A stretch of 64,000 nt of DNA from positions 25,368,314-25,432,313 of the forward strand of contig CM046001.1 of the NCBI GenBank assembly GCA_025175895.1. Reading direction: 5' to 3'. The DNA is from Wurfbainia villosa. Taxonomy: Eukaryota; Streptophyta; Magnoliopsida; Zingiberales; Zingiberaceae. Every line of letters starts with the position of its first letter. The stretch's first letter is position 1. This document shows, one piece after another, positions 11,908 through 22,956 of the stretch. A program made the translations under genes and the position numbers. Under the pieces are notes generated by a model. The model was not told where the DNA came from. It saw only the letters and a program-made list of their open reading frames with translations, and did no database searches.

Positions 11908-13946
11908 TGTAGGGAGTCGCTTCGGAGGCTCATTGGCTCCCATGTCCCCGGATTAAAATTTTCACTAATGAAAGAATCAATCCGGATGGGATGAGCTTCC
12001 TTAGCACAACCTATTCGTCGTCGTGCTAACAACTTGAGTGGTCACTTGAACAAACTAGTTATTCAAGCAACACAACTCTTCTAGTTGGTTAGCCGCGGAA
12101 GAGACGACGGACGGATCACCGTTTTTTGTGTTTGTATTCGGGGTCCATGATTATACAATATATATTCATACACACACATGCATAATCAAAATATTAAAGC
12201 ATATATTCAGATCTGAAAATAAAGTTAAAATAACTTTATACCTTACGATCTTCTATCGTATGTCCTATCCTTCTCGTGGACGATGTGTGGACGAAGATCC
12301 TCCACGAGTAGAAGCCTTCTAGATCGCTTTCTTCTCTACCTTGTCCGCTGCGAACAAAGAGAAGAACTCACAAATACCTTTCCTATCTAGAACCGGCCAC
12401 CAAATTAGGGAATTTGGTGCAACCGCCGGCCAAGGAGCAATGGATGATGCGCCGGCCAACTTGTAAAGGAGTTGCCGCCGGCCACCAAGGAGAAAAGAAG
12501 GAGGAAGACCACCGGCCACCAATGGAAGGAGAACCGCCGGCTAAGGAAGAAGAGAAAAGCCTTAAGGATGGGCGCCGGCCAAGTATTGATGGTGGAAGTT
12601 GGGCGCCGGCAACAACTAGAAGGAAGAAGAAAGTTGCCGCCCACTTTTTCTCCAAACCCTAGCCGCCCACCTCTCCAAGAGCCAAACCCTAATTCTCTAA
12701 TTCAAATCCTTGATTATACTTGCCGCCCAACCCTAAGCATCTATTTATAGAATAGGGCTTAAGCCTCCTTTAATCTCCACCATCGGATCTAGGGATTTAA
12801 TCTGGACCGTCGGATCTAGGGTTTAATCCCAACCGTCGGATCTAGGATTTCATCCCAACCGTCGGATCTAAGGTTTCATCCCAACCGTCGGATCCAGAGT
12901 TTTATCCCAACCGTCGGATCTAGGGATTTAATCCCAATCGTCGATTCTAGGATTTCATCCTAACCATCGGATCTTAGGGATTTAATCCCAACCGTTGGTT
13001 CTAGGTTTTGTTTTACATTCTTGGATCTAGACTTCACAAGGATTATATTAGGCTACGATAGGGACCATAAGGAGGAGTTGGGTCTTGGCCACCCGATGGA
13101 TCGGAACCACACAAACTTGATCCATCAATGATGTTCCATTCCACTAGAGGATCATCATTGAACTACCTCACCAACCCCCATAAATTAATATGGGCTCCAT
13201 ATATTATTCGTACATTAATCTCCCCGTGTTTAAGGTATCGAATATCCGTCAATTAATTGATTTACTGACCATCAATTAATTAACATCTAATTCCTCGACT
13301 AGTACCACTCAACCTTATCATCATGTTGACTAAGTCAACCAGCTGGGTCTACATGATGAACCTTATGAGCTCCTCAAGGGGACATCATCAACCTAATATA
13401 TAGGACACAATTTCTTCCTATAATCAATGACACACTATGTAAATAATATCATTTCCCAACTTACCGGGCATATTGATTTAATCCATCTAAATCTCACCCT
13501 CTGTTAAATCAAAGAAATAAATGCTAAGTACATGTGCCCGTTATTATATCGGGATTAAGAGCATGTACAACATAATATCCGAGGTCCGATTCAATTATGT
13601 AGTCAGTACTAAATTGAATCACCTCTATGTCGGTCCTGCTCAATAGATCTAAGTGTACTAGTGTAACTTTATGTTCAAGACAAAACAATACCAAGCTACA
13701 CTACAACCATGCCAATGGTTTGTCCAAAATCATCTTGGTCATGAGCCTCTACTTATATTTTACAAGGGACTGATAACATGATCTTTTGTGTCACACCAAG
13801 CACCATGTTATCTACAATGTAAAATATTAGACAATATGCACACACTTATAATAAATATATAAAGTGCAAACAATGATCATATGATTCTTATTTCAAAATA
13901 AAATGTTCATACAAAAAGAGCTAGGCTTTCAGTATACATTCCAACA
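11908..13946 (-). repeat. Solo LTR D, same broad family as LTRs of A and B
   Basis: 2,039 bp, + strand ends TGTAGGGAGTCGC...ATACATTCCAACA, with an exact 5-bp duplication gaagc on both sides (11903-11907, 13947-13951). The 3' half aligns closely with the LTRs of A and B (hallmarks TCACTTGAACAAAC, CATGATGAACCTTATGAGC, GCTAGGCTTTCAGTATACAT). The 5' half is GC-rich with repeated GCCGGCC words (12390-12620), which create overlapping but meaningless open frames on both strands. No internal domain is present. It lies inside solo LTR E and is therefore younger. Confidence 0.85.
12774..13010. repeat. Tandem array of ~31-bp AACCGTCGGATCTAGG units in LTR D
   Basis: About eight imperfect units of the type AACCGTCGGATCTAGGGTTT plus an AATCCC-like spacer. 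Some units contain TAGGGTTT, the reverse complement of the telo-box AAACCCTA. Related shorter arrays occur at the same place in the LTRs of element A (25574-25738, 33634-33738), and none in the LTR of element B. Confidence 0.85.
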
Positions 13947-15486
13947 GAAGCAGCCTTCTGGACGCCGGTTGGAGGAGCTTTGGGCGGCGGCAATAGGTTG
14001 GCGACGAGAGCTCCAATAAGGAGGTGGGCGGCAACTTTTTGGCTAGGGGTTTATGGATTAGGGCTTAATTATCCCTTAAGCCCTCTTTTATAGAGAAATA
14101 ATTCTCTAAATGGTTATTGGATCATAACCATTAGGCCCGTTAACCCGCTCCATTAAGATAAGTTAAAATAAACCAAACCATGATGGTTTATTTTAAGTTA
14201 AAACGAACTGAACCAACTTTTGGTTCATTCGTTTAAAATAAACCAAACCCTTTGGTTTATTCTCCTCCATTGGATTAGAACCAAACCATTTTGGTCCATC
14301 CATTATGTCTTCATAAGACACGACCCATCCACGCTTCCATTGCGACTGAAACGATTTCATGCTCGCTTTATGTTTGGTCCAACCAAACTTAGTTTCTCTC
14401 GGTCTAAGAATCCCATTCTCAAGCTCGTTTTAAATCCTTCGGATTACGCTCGTTGTGCGTGTGACCAAATAGGTTCTCGGTTTATGTTGGCCGTCTATAA
14501 TTAACCATTAATTATAGAACGATCATCAGTGGCACCTAGTAGTACATCATGACCCCCAATTAACCGAAAAGATCAACGGTTGATCCAGAACTATTTCTGA
14601 AACCCTTCAGTAGCTTGAATGAATCGTGCCCCATTCCCTTCACTCATCTTATACCGACTTGGTTCAGGACATGGTCTGTAGTGTCAATCCCCACTAAGCT
14701 GACTACGTCACACCTAGCCCAAATATAATTTCCTCGTCCTACGGATTCTAGTTACTCCACATGTATCGAAGAGTACCTTACTCTAAACATGTAATGCTTT
14801 GGCCAAAGACCTTAGTAACAATCCGACGAGAGGCCATGGGTATACATCTCCTCGCAAGGAGTGGTGAATCCTTTATAGGCTATTCAAACACCTTCGATCA
14901 CTTCGACTTATACCCAATCATCCCGGGTCCACATCTCCTTAGAGATGTTTGCTTAAGATGTCAAAGCATAAGTCTCCATGATCAAGATGACTTGAATACC
15001 GCAAGTCAAAGGAACATCACACTTAAGCTACAGTAAGAACTTCATTGACATATCTATATATGCAGAGAAGCATATGAAGTCTTACGGCTGGTCACTCCAA
15101 TGAACTAGTTACCATAACTAGCATCCACAATCAACTCCGAACATCACAATGTCTCCAGCCAGTGAGAATCAGCTGCTTGGATACACCAAGGAGTATACCT
15201 CGTGCTAGTCTCGACAGAATTGATGGTGTCCAAATCCATCAATTCATCGACTAGGGATAATTCCGATACATCACAATTACACATGTAGAGATACTCACTA
15301 GTTGTGATGCAATCACAAATTCTCTCATGCTGTGAATCGCATCGTGGACATTCAGTAAATGAGTTTAAGATCCAATCAAATACATGAAACATGTATACTC
15401 AAATAGTGAATCTTCATTTATCATATAAATGGTTCATACATAAGGCGATTGCCTTAGGACATCTCTCATATATTACTAACATGTTT

Positions 15487-16665
15487 CCCCAGTAACCTAA
15501 CTTAGTCTCAAAGGGGCACCTAACCATTTTTACCCACGATAACTATTTTTTATCCCTCATAATCTCTTTTTCTTCTTTCTTTTCTTTTTCATTTCTTTTT
15601 CTCTCTCTCTTTTTTTTTCCTTTTTTTTTCTTTTTTTCTTTTCTCTCTTTTATCTTTTCAGCTCACTGGGATTTTGATTTTTCCGAATGGACTTAGACAA
15701 TCAGAGCATCTCTAGTAACTAAAATGCTAAATCTAGAGTCACCTATGGATTCTAAAGTACTAGACTACTGAGATGAATCATAACTAGGTATGTACTAGAC
15801 TCTCCCTTTCAGAAAGTTCATCATGTGTATGTGTAAAATAAAAAACTAACTAGTGTAAGTCTAAAACATTCATTCAGAGAAAATAAAATAAAAAACCACA
15901 AGGTAAATGAAGTTAAGCTACCCATGGAAACAACTCATGAAAAAAACTTTTACAAATACTACTGAGGCAGCTTATAGGTAGCAAAAACTAAGTGTTAAAA
16001 GAAACTAAACATCTAATGCATGAATAAATGAATGATAACTAAAATGCAAAATTCAGAAAAGAAACTACTGCTAGAAACAAAATAAAACTTGGGGTCCCCC
16101 CAAGACTTAAATGAAAGTATACCTCTAGTATGGTGGACGAGGTGGAAAGTCTGGAAGGCTCGGCATCTCGGGATCTTGGGAGAACCTGCTGTTGAGCCGC
16201 TGATGACACATATACATGTGGTCAATCTGAGAGCTGGTGGATGCAGTGATTGCTCTGTGCTCCTCCTCCCGGGTCCACTATGCCTGTTGGGCTAGCATAT
16301 GTTGTCGCATATCCTGGCGATAGGCAGCCTCTGCCTGGCGACAGGTAGCCTCCTCCTGGAAATAAATACAAGCCTCATCGTAGAACTCCTCGGGCCACTA
16401 GAAGTTCTCCCGGAAGCCCTGAAATTTTTCCTGCATGCGGATGCTCTGCTCCTCCCATCGCTGCCTCTGTGCCTGTTGCTCGGCATATATGTCGTCGAGG
16501 CGCGATCGGAACTCCGAAAAATCGTAGGCAGATGTACCTGCATCCTGTTCAAAAGTAGAAAAAGGTGGTGGTGCAGGTGCAGGCTCATGTCGATGTGGAC
16601 TAGGTGGGCTCCTATACATGTGTGTACTGGAGGGAGAGTGATGTAAAGGGGGAGAGATGGGTGCC
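15487..16665 (-). pseudogene. Element C internal region with C-terminal end of the Athila-ORF1-like ORF
   Basis: Reading down from 16665, an open stretch at 16619-16398 (73 codons) is proline-rich (SPPSPHRHEPAPAPPP) and then charged and helix-prone (SRLDDIYAEQQAQRQRWEEQ). This is the usual tail of Athila-ORF1/plant-transposon-type proteins, and it continues the ORF that stops at 36131 on the other side of element J. Below about 16390 I see no coding sequence. At 15566-15660 is a nearly pure T/C stretch. The last five bases (gtgcc, 16661-16665) are the left target duplication of J. Confidence 0.6.
15566..15660. repeat. Polypyrimidine (T/C) low-complexity tract
   Basis: About 95 bases of almost uninterrupted T and C on the + strand (purine-rich on the coding strand of element C). 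No protein is encoded. It could have grown by replication slippage in the untranslated 3' part of element C. Confidence 0.85.
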
Positions 16666-18682
16666 TGATAGTCGTATTTTTATCGCGTGATTTCTATTTA
16701 CATTTGGAGATTTTTAGTCTCTTTGATTTGGGTAATTACGGCTATTCATGATGTTTTTGCATATTGGATCTAGTTGAAATTAATTGTTTATTCCCTATAA
16801 TTTCAGTATTATTTTTCACGGGTGAATGTGATTTTGTAGGGAACATGAAAAGAGCTAAATCATAGCAATTACAGCCGTTGATCCGGATCGAATTTATCAC
16901 ATCCCTTGGATTTATTTCATGCAGCTTAGGGATATTAATCGAAGCCATTTAACCCTAGATCTAATGGGTGGCTGAGATCAAAAACTGGCATGATCCAGCG
17001 GCTGAGGAAATTGGAGATAAAATCCAACTTCTTCACTCGTGCGATCAAGCAGTGACACAGAAGCGTAGAACGAAGTGTTCTTATTCCTCGCGAGCACGGC
17101 GACAGATCTACTCCAGCACTCCGACGATGATTCTGGAGATCCCAGGTCCTCCCCAATTCCATTCCACCCGACGTACTCTTCTCCCTTTGGTCCGGCGGAG
17201 CTCGCAGCTGCAGTTGGCCGGCTGCAGTCCGTTGACAGAGCAGTGGAGTTCGTCCGTCTTCACCGGTGATCTTTAGATCCATCACCATCAGAGTTGAGCT
17301 ACCCCAGCTGGATGTGGTCGCAGAAGACTGGGGGTGACTTTCTACTGTCGTGGTAGCGACAACATCTATTTCCAGTTCCGGTGGCAGCAACTTCTTCCAA
17401 TTCTATGGCGCTCTTCAATTCCAGCCAGTGGCGATGAGAACCGTTTGTTCCCAGCTTCGATCCCATCCATAGTAGCGGCCGTGATTCGTGTCGTTCAATC
17501 TCCGCAGAGCCATCTCTTGGCTGCCGTGGTAGCGACAGTACCGCATCCATCATCGGAGCTTTGGACTACCGCATCGATACACCTCTCGTCGGGTTCTGAG
17601 GAGAGATCCATACCCTGAGGCAGTAGGAGTTGTTCGGTACCGTCGTAGGTCACCAGAGAGGGTGGTACCTTTCCGGTGTTTGTGGATGACAGTGTCTAAT
17701 TGTTGATTTACTATTGATTCACTATTGTGTTTCTTATTGTTTTACTACATTGTTCACTTTGGATATTTTATTATTCTTACATTGTTGGCTCATTACTATG
17801 CACTATATTTTATCAGTATTGATTTCATAGTGTTCAGTTGTGTTTCAAGGATGTTTCAGTCATATTTTGTTTGTGTGGTAGATCATGCATATGGTAATTT
17901 AGTTTGATAGTTTAGTGAGTCTATTTAGTCATTTATAGTGTTTACCTAGTGGTTAGATTTATTTCCTTTAGTGTAATTGTTTTTTTCATGTTTTTAGTTA
18001 ATCTTCGGCCAGTGTACCGTATAGTGACAGTGCGGTGCTTGGTTGAATTATTTTCTGTCTATTAGTTTAGATTTTCAGTGACTGTTTGATCATTGTACCG
18101 TATAGTGACAGTGCGGTGCTTGGTTGAATTGTTCACCTTTGTTTCTTGACCATTGTGTTGTATAGTGACAATGCGGTGCTTGGTTGAATTATTTTATATC
18201 GGATAGTTTAGTTTTTCATTGACTGTTTGATCACTATGCTGTATAGTGACAGAACAGTGCTTGGTTGAATTATTCACATTTGTTTCTTGATTATTGTACC
18301 GTATAGTGACAGTGCGGTGCATGATCACTTACTTTTGCACATTAGGATAGTTACCTGTTACTTGTTATTTGGTAATTAGATTTACTTCCTACAGATTTAA
18401 TTTCCATGTTTATTTGTTTACTAGAATTGTTTGACCATTGCATCGTATAGTGACAATGCGGTGCAAGGTTGAATCGTTCTTGCATTAGGTTAGCTTTGAA
18501 TAATTGTTTTAATAAGTTGTAAGAACCCCTAGTGTTTACTTCTATTTAGAAACAAACGTCAAGCCATTAGGTTCGTTGGGAGACGATCCGAGTCAGTCTT
18601 ATACTGCATTAGTGTAGTTAGGGGGTTCGATAAATAATTTGGTAAACGGTATCACGCGCGACACATAAATATCCGTCTATCA
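16666..18682 (+). repeat. 5' LTR of element J
   Basis: 2,017 bp, TGATAGTCG...CCGTCTATCA. The partner LTR (24189-24706 plus 34661-36125, 1,983 bp) is the same over its length but lacks about 20 bases just after the start. Strong GC-rich segments at 17040-17300 give chance open frames on both strands that are not conserved between copies. The 3' quarter contains a tandem array (18005-18475). Confidence 0.9.
18005..18475. repeat. Repeat array CCGTATAGTGACAGTGCGG in LTR of J (left copy)
   Basis: Six units of CCGTATAGTGACAGTGCGGTG, most followed by CTTGGTTGAATT, spaced 40-140 bases apart. The same array is in the right LTR at 35455-35915 with different point changes, so it was present before J inserted. 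Confidence 0.85.
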
Positions 18683-18688
18683 AAATTT

Positions 18689-18706
18689 TGGTGTCGTTGC
18701 TGGGGA
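18689..18706 (+). other. Primer-binding site of element J (tRNA-Asp type)
   Basis: TGGTGTCGTTGCTGGGGA compared with the usual Athila site TGGCGCCGTTGCCGGGGA: all three differences are C to T. This fits decay of methylated cytosines. It lies six bases after the LTR end. Confidence 0.8.
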
Positions 18707-18829
18707 TATTTAATGGCGTTCGTTTGTCTTTAAACTATAGTTTGTTTCTTTGTTTGTTTTCTTTTTCTTTTGTTATTAGTGTCTTTCTTATCATTTCTAT
18801 TTTATTTTCATTGTGTTTGTTGTGGTGAT

Positions 18830-19262
18830 GACTAGGTCTTCAGGTGATAATCTATTTAAGCCTTATGCAGCCTTCCCTCAGAGGCCCAGTCTAGGAAGAG
18901 GGTTTTGAAGAAAAGGCTAGGGAATTCTAGGAGCTAGTAGATTCCCAAGTATGCCGAGGTTCTAAAAGATTTATGTATTCACAAGAAGAAGCTAAAAGAA
19001 TTTCTTGCATATTTTTATATTCTTGATATGGAGGTAGGAGATACTATAGTTCTGTTCAGTATTTTGGACGCTATGAAGCAGCCGATGGAGGATCATTCTA
19101 TTCTTAGCATGGTTATAGCTGATTAGTTGTACTGCATGAACTTTATTTCTTAGTCTATTTTTCATTTGGATATCTCTGCACCTTCTACATTTTGGTGTGA
19201 TTTTATTGATTCTGATGTTTATGATGATTTGTTGTTAGGACCTATCTGTGGGCCCTCTTTAT
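18830..19262 (+). pseudogene. Athila gag/protease remnants of element J
   Basis: Short coding islands in shifting frames. Near 18951-19002 it reads YAEVLKDLCIHKKKLK, a block found in Athila gag-protease junctions, and near 19078-19115 QPMEDHSILSM, a block from the region between protease and reverse transcriptase. Stops interrupt the rest. The order and wording support Athila, but no intact domain remains and most of gag is missing. Confidence 0.7.
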
Positions 19263-19275
19263 TGTAGACAGGGAT

Positions 19276-19584
19276 ATGGAATGTGTAGGGACTTGCATGC
19301 TTCAGGAGATGCCCCAAGGATCACTTCCATCATATGTTTGTGAGAAATGTCATTTCATGGTCGAGCATGGGATAGTCTTAGGTCATATCATCTCTGTGCA
19401 TGGTATTGAAGTAGATCCTGCTAAAATTCATGTTATATCTTCTTTATCTTACCCCACTTCTGTGCGGGAAGTTTATGCTTTTCTAGGTCATGCAAGTTTC
19501 TACAGATGTTTTATCAGAGACTTCAGCAAGATTGCCCCTGCCCTTGACCAACTTGTTGCAGAAGGAGGTGGTATTTTAGCTTAA
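19276..19584 (+). pseudogene. Athila reverse transcriptase C-terminal fragment
   Basis: 102 codons. From about residue 23 it matches the thumb/connection part of gypsy reverse transcriptase: CHFMVEHGIVLGHIISVHGI, EVDPAKIHVI, REVYAFLGHASFYRCFIRDF. The catalytic (F/Y)xDD box should be just upstream but is deleted; the first 20 residues do not align. RNase H, which should follow, is also missing, and sequence at 19600 onward already belongs to the integrase side. Confidence 0.9.
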
Positions 19585-19599
19585 CCTGGATTGTGATGG

Positions 19600-20292
19600 A
19601 GATTGAGTCCACCCCCATAGCAGATTCTTTTCCAGATGAGCAAATTTTCACCTGTATGGTAAGACACCATGGTATGCAAATCTTGCTAATTATTTAGTTG
19701 TCATGTTTTACCTTCATTTTTTTACTCATGCACAAGTCCAGAAATTGAAAAGTGATGCTAAGTATTATGTATGGGATGATCTTTATCTTTGAAAATTTTG
19801 TAGTGATCAGATCATTAGATGATGTGTACCTAATTATGAGTTTAATTTCGTACTTACTTTTTATTATTCTCTGGCTTGTGGGGGGCACTTTGGACCCCAA
19901 AGAAGTGCTAGGAAAGTTTTAGAGTCTGGTTTGTATTGGCCCACCCTATTTTATGATGCCTCTGAATTCTACAAGTCTTGTTAGCGATGTCAATGAATAG
20001 GGAATATAGGACGTAGAAATGAAATTCCTCAACAACCTTTGTTATTCTGTGAGATTTTTTTTTTTTGGGTATTGATTTTATGGGTCATTTCCCTGTATCT
20101 TTTGGATTTTCTTATATTCTTTTGGCTGTTGATTATGTTTCCAAATGGGTGGAGGCAATCCCCAAGAGGACTGACGATTCTCTAGTTGTTGTGAATTTTG
20201 TTAGGTGTCGCATATTTTGCAGATTTGGAGTACCCAGGGCGATCATTAGCGATCAAGGGTCTCACTTTCGCAATAGACCCAGGCCATTTTAA
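19600..20292 (+). pseudogene. Athila integrase fragment of element J
   Basis: 19640-20030 contains a degenerate zinc-binding N-terminal domain in several frames (CGGHFGP-like histidine region, SGLYWPTLFYDA, then CxxC-type residues in a CQRIGNI-like stretch). 20065-20292 is an open 75-codon piece of the catalytic core: GIDFMGHFP with the first aspartate, YVSKWVEAIPKRTDDSLVVV, and FGVPRAIISDQGSHF with the second aspartate. The downstream glutamate region is absent. A run of T at 20050-20062 precedes the core. This is the last element-encoded domain before the captured-sequence region. Confidence 0.9.
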
Positions 20293-20990
20293 GCAGAGAG
20301 ATCAAGTCTATACTGGAGAATACGGTGGGGCCATACATGATGATGCTTCTTCTCCGACTTGAAAGGGGAGTGTGTTCTTTTATTTACAACATTTATTTCC
20401 TTCCTTTCATGTTCAGAATAATCTGTATGTGTTTGGTTGTTTAATTGCCTATTGACTTAGGTTTGTTTGTTTGTTGGTTTGTTGTTGAGTCAAATAATTT
20501 TCCTATGCATGCCTTAGTATCAATTCAGAGATGGTAAAAATTAGTTAAGTTTGATCATTGAATTATGGATTCTTGGTGTATGATAAAAAACTTCACTTGC
20601 ATGCAGTCAACTATTAGGATGGTGAATTTTCTTCAATAGACCAAGCTTGATGTTTTATTCACCTAGTGAGGTTGCAAGCCATTTTTATCATTTACCCACT
20701 TTCGTGTGATAACACATGTGATTCTTCTTACTCTAGAACTTTCTTTGAGTAATTTCAAAACTGCAATAACATTTATTTGCATGAATATGATGAAGGATTT
20801 CACTCTTGATTCTTTTCCTTATTTGAATTGCTTATTTAATCCACTTGATACTTTCATGTTGTCGTACTTGTCATTCCTATTCATTTATTTTTCATTGTTT
20901 TGTGGATTATCTCTACCATCTTTTGTTCTCACGTTGGAAGAATAACTTGATAAGTTACTTTGTCTGAGATGGACAAAATTCTTAAGTGTG
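20293..20990 (+). other. Non-coding region with internal PPT-like motif, element J
   Basis: About 700 bases with no recognised gene. The 79-codon frame at 20706-20945 is hydrophobic but shows no family. Near 20985 the motif CTTAAGTGTGGGGGAGG resembles the polypurine tract that normally sits next to an Athila 3' LTR, yet the LTR only begins at 24189, where a second, decayed PPT occurs. Confidence 0.55.
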
Positions 20991-22070
20991 GGGGAGGAGG
21001 TAGTGTTTTATTGGGCATTTGTGAGTTGGATACAAAAATTTCACTTGGAGACTTTGGAAGGATGCAGGAATTGTTGTTTTGAGTAAGAAGTTGGAGTCTG
21101 GTGCAGCAGTAGAGAAGGCTAATCTAAGGAGCAGGATCGACGAACTGAAGGTAGATATCGCAAGTGGTTCTAATGGAGAATAAACAGAACAATTAGAGAG
21201 GGAGATAAAAGAAAAAATTTCTTTAGTGCTCAATCTGAACTTAAGCCTGCACATTTCTAAAAAAAAGAAAAAAAACAAAAAGAATATCTTCAGACACAAG
21301 TTCTTAAGTTTTAGAGCAATGGGCTACAAGAGGAGCACCTGGGTTGTTTAGAAGGTTTAGAAAGTTGCTAGTTTATGGAATTGAATTGATTGCTTTGTGA
21401 ATCTTAGTTTTAAATCTGAAGAAGTCAAGGGGGCAACAAAAATGGAAGTGGAATTTCTGATACACCGCCTGCAGAATATTCTGAGCATTCAATTTCTGAA
21501 AAGAGAAAAGATGATAGATGCAGTATGACTTAATGTGCATGAGTCACCAAAGATCCAAGATGTTGTGCTTACACGTAGATTGGATTTTTTTTTTTTTGCC
21601 AAGTGCAGCACCTGCCAGTGTAGAGATAACTTGCATGTTCACTTCATCAAAACCTGCAAAATGTCAAGGAGTTGTAACCTTGGAGAAGCTGCACGTGTAA
21701 GTGTAGAGGAGTTTGTTACAGTCTGAAAAAAATTCTGGAGAAATGCATGAATCACCAAGCTCTAAAAGGATGTACTTACATGTGGATTCAAGGAAAATCT
21801 ATTGGAGGTTGTATCAGATTTTCAGAATTCAAGGACATTTGGGATGGCTCTACTTTAATCTGGGCAGCTGCTATCAGTTCTAACACCACAACCACTTCAA
21901 TCTAAAGGCCTATAACTCATGCCGAGGCCATTAAACTGGATCAGATCAAGGCTGGATTAAGGGAAGCTTATGAAATTTTATCTGATACAGCAGCTATTGA
22001 AGTTGTTGAATTTCCACAGCTGCTCGACAGTGTATCAGCAGCAACAAATATTTGATGAAAGCATCAAGGT
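20991..22070 (+). other. Composite region with coding-like islands, origin unknown
   Basis: Several short coding-like stretches broken by stops. At about 21088-21183 is a charged heptad-like reading starting KLESGAAVEKANLRSRIDEL. At 21535-21590 and 21743-21790 are two related stretches beginning MHESP. At about 21920-22050 is an open reading with AEAIKLDQIKAGLREAYEIL. I cannot assign any of them. They lie directly before two identifiable host-gene fragments, so they may be further captured pieces, but that is inference. Confidence 0.4.
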
Positions 22071-22208
22071 CAATTGGAAGATGGTGTACCTAAAACTATG
22101 GAATCTCTTCCGCGAGCTGGATTAAAAGTCTGGGTTCTTACTGGGGATATACAGGAAACTGCAATCTCAATAGACCTCTCATGCAAAGGTTTAAGAACAA
22201 TGCATTAG
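22071..22208 (+). pseudogene. P4-type ATPase (phospholipid flippase) gene fragment
   Basis: An open reading of about 44 codons ending at a TAG (22206-22208). It contains LEDGVPKTMESLPRAGLKVW followed by VLTGDIQETAISI. This is the hinge/P-domain stretch of P4 ATPases, where the TGD motif contributes to ATP and Mg binding. Family resemblance is strong and unrelated to any retroelement protein. The phosphorylation site DKTG, nucleotide domain and membrane segments are absent, so it is a small exon-like fragment. It lies between the integrase remnant and 3' LTR of J, in the same orientation, and was probably captured by J. Confidence 0.85.
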
Positions 22209-22797
22209 TCACTTCAAAAAAAAAATAGAATTGAAAGTAACTTCTACAGTTGGGATGAATTTAGAATTGAGAATTGAAAGTAAACTCAACAGTTGATAGT
22301 AAGTGCAGCAGCTGAAGACAGAAATTCATGCAATTCAGATTTAAGGTTAAGGAAGTGAAATTTGTCAATGAGCTTAGTGAATTACTGGAATTTATCTAGG
22401 CTGAGGAGTCTACTGATGAGTTGCAGAGCTTTAAGGAGAGAATTAAAATTTTAGTGTCTGTTATCCCATCCCACAAATCTCCGTACCTGCAGAATTTCAT
22501 TACCTGCTGATGCCACAACACAAATTGCTTCAGCTGGACATGTTCTACCCCAGAATTATCAAAAGCTGTGATGGTGTTGTTATAACCTATTTGAGAGGTT
22601 TTCTGGTCAAAGCTCCTCCTGAAAGCTACAAATTAAAAGGAAATATAAATCTGAACAATTCTGAAATTTTTAGATTTGCAGAAATTGAAAATACCTGATA
22701 TATAAATTGAAAACAGATTTCAGGGTTCTTGTTTATCTGCTTTGATACGCTGAAATTGCAAGCTTAGAAGAGCTAGATACAATCTAAATGTGTTCTT
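22209..22797 (+). other. Coding-like islands of unknown origin within element J
   Basis: Contains a reading near 22400-22495 (AEESTDELQSFKERIKILVS...) and one near 22500-22625 (LPADATTQIASAGHVLPQNY..., also readable in another frame as the 62-codon frame 22510-22698). Both look more protein-like than the surroundings, but I do not recognise a family. Position between two host gene fragments suggests captured sequence. Confidence 0.35.
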
Positions 22798-22956
22798 AAT
22801 TTTGCTGCATAGAGTGTTGCTCTATTTTGCTTAGCAGCTGGTTATCAGAAAAGTGTATCCATTGTATAGATGATAAAAGGAATTGTGGAAGATGATAACA
22901 ATAGGAATGCTGCTAAACAATACCTGGCATTGCTATGTCTTGGAGAAATTGGAAGA
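22798..22956 (+). pseudogene. CAND1-like (cullin-associated NEDD8-dissociated protein) fragment
   Basis: One frame with internal stops reads VALFCLAAGYQKS, then GIVEDDNNRNAAKQYLALLC and LGEIGR. This matches the part of CAND1, a HEAT-repeat protein that exchanges SCF ubiquitin-ligase adaptors, around its conserved AKQHLALLCLGEIGR stretch. Two in-frame stops (near 22810 and 22867) and two more right after the match show it is a pseudogene piece. No neighbouring HEAT repeats are recognisable. Same orientation as the P4-ATPase fragment about 600 bases upstream, although the two genes are unrelated. Confidence 0.75.

Larger units (their letters stand above)
11212..15481 (-). repeat. Solo LTR E (copia-type), interrupted by solo LTR D
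   Basis: + strand ends TGTTGGGTTTCC...ATTACTAACA, about 2,226 bp once D is removed. It is flanked by an exact 5-bp duplication tgttt (11207-11211 and 15482-15486) and has no internal domain, so it is a solo LTR left by recombination between two LTRs. The orientation is inferred from similarity of layout to the LTRs of A and B and is less certain. Open frames such as 14761-15036 and 15144-15392 lie within LTR sequence and show no protein family. It sits in element C. Confidence 0.8.

Noticed and set aside
11898..11908. TGAAGGAAGC at 11898 as the boundary of LTR D
   Set aside because: Starting at 11908 (TGTAGGG) gives an exact 5-bp duplication gaagc on both sides; starting at 11898 gives none.
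12383..12750. Several overlapping frames of 64-92 codons on both strands
   Set aside because: Created by repeated GCCGGCC words in LTR D; no conserved protein and not shared as a coding frame with related LTRs.
17299..17618. Overlapping frames conserved at 34733-35052
   Set aside because: They are in the two LTRs of element J; both strands are open over the same bases, which points to composition rather than coding.
20706..20945. Hydrophobic 79-codon frame considered as an env-like membrane protein of Athila
   Set aside because: No signal peptide plus transmembrane layout of convincing length and no family resemblance; the stretch is T-rich, which alone yields F/L/S codons.
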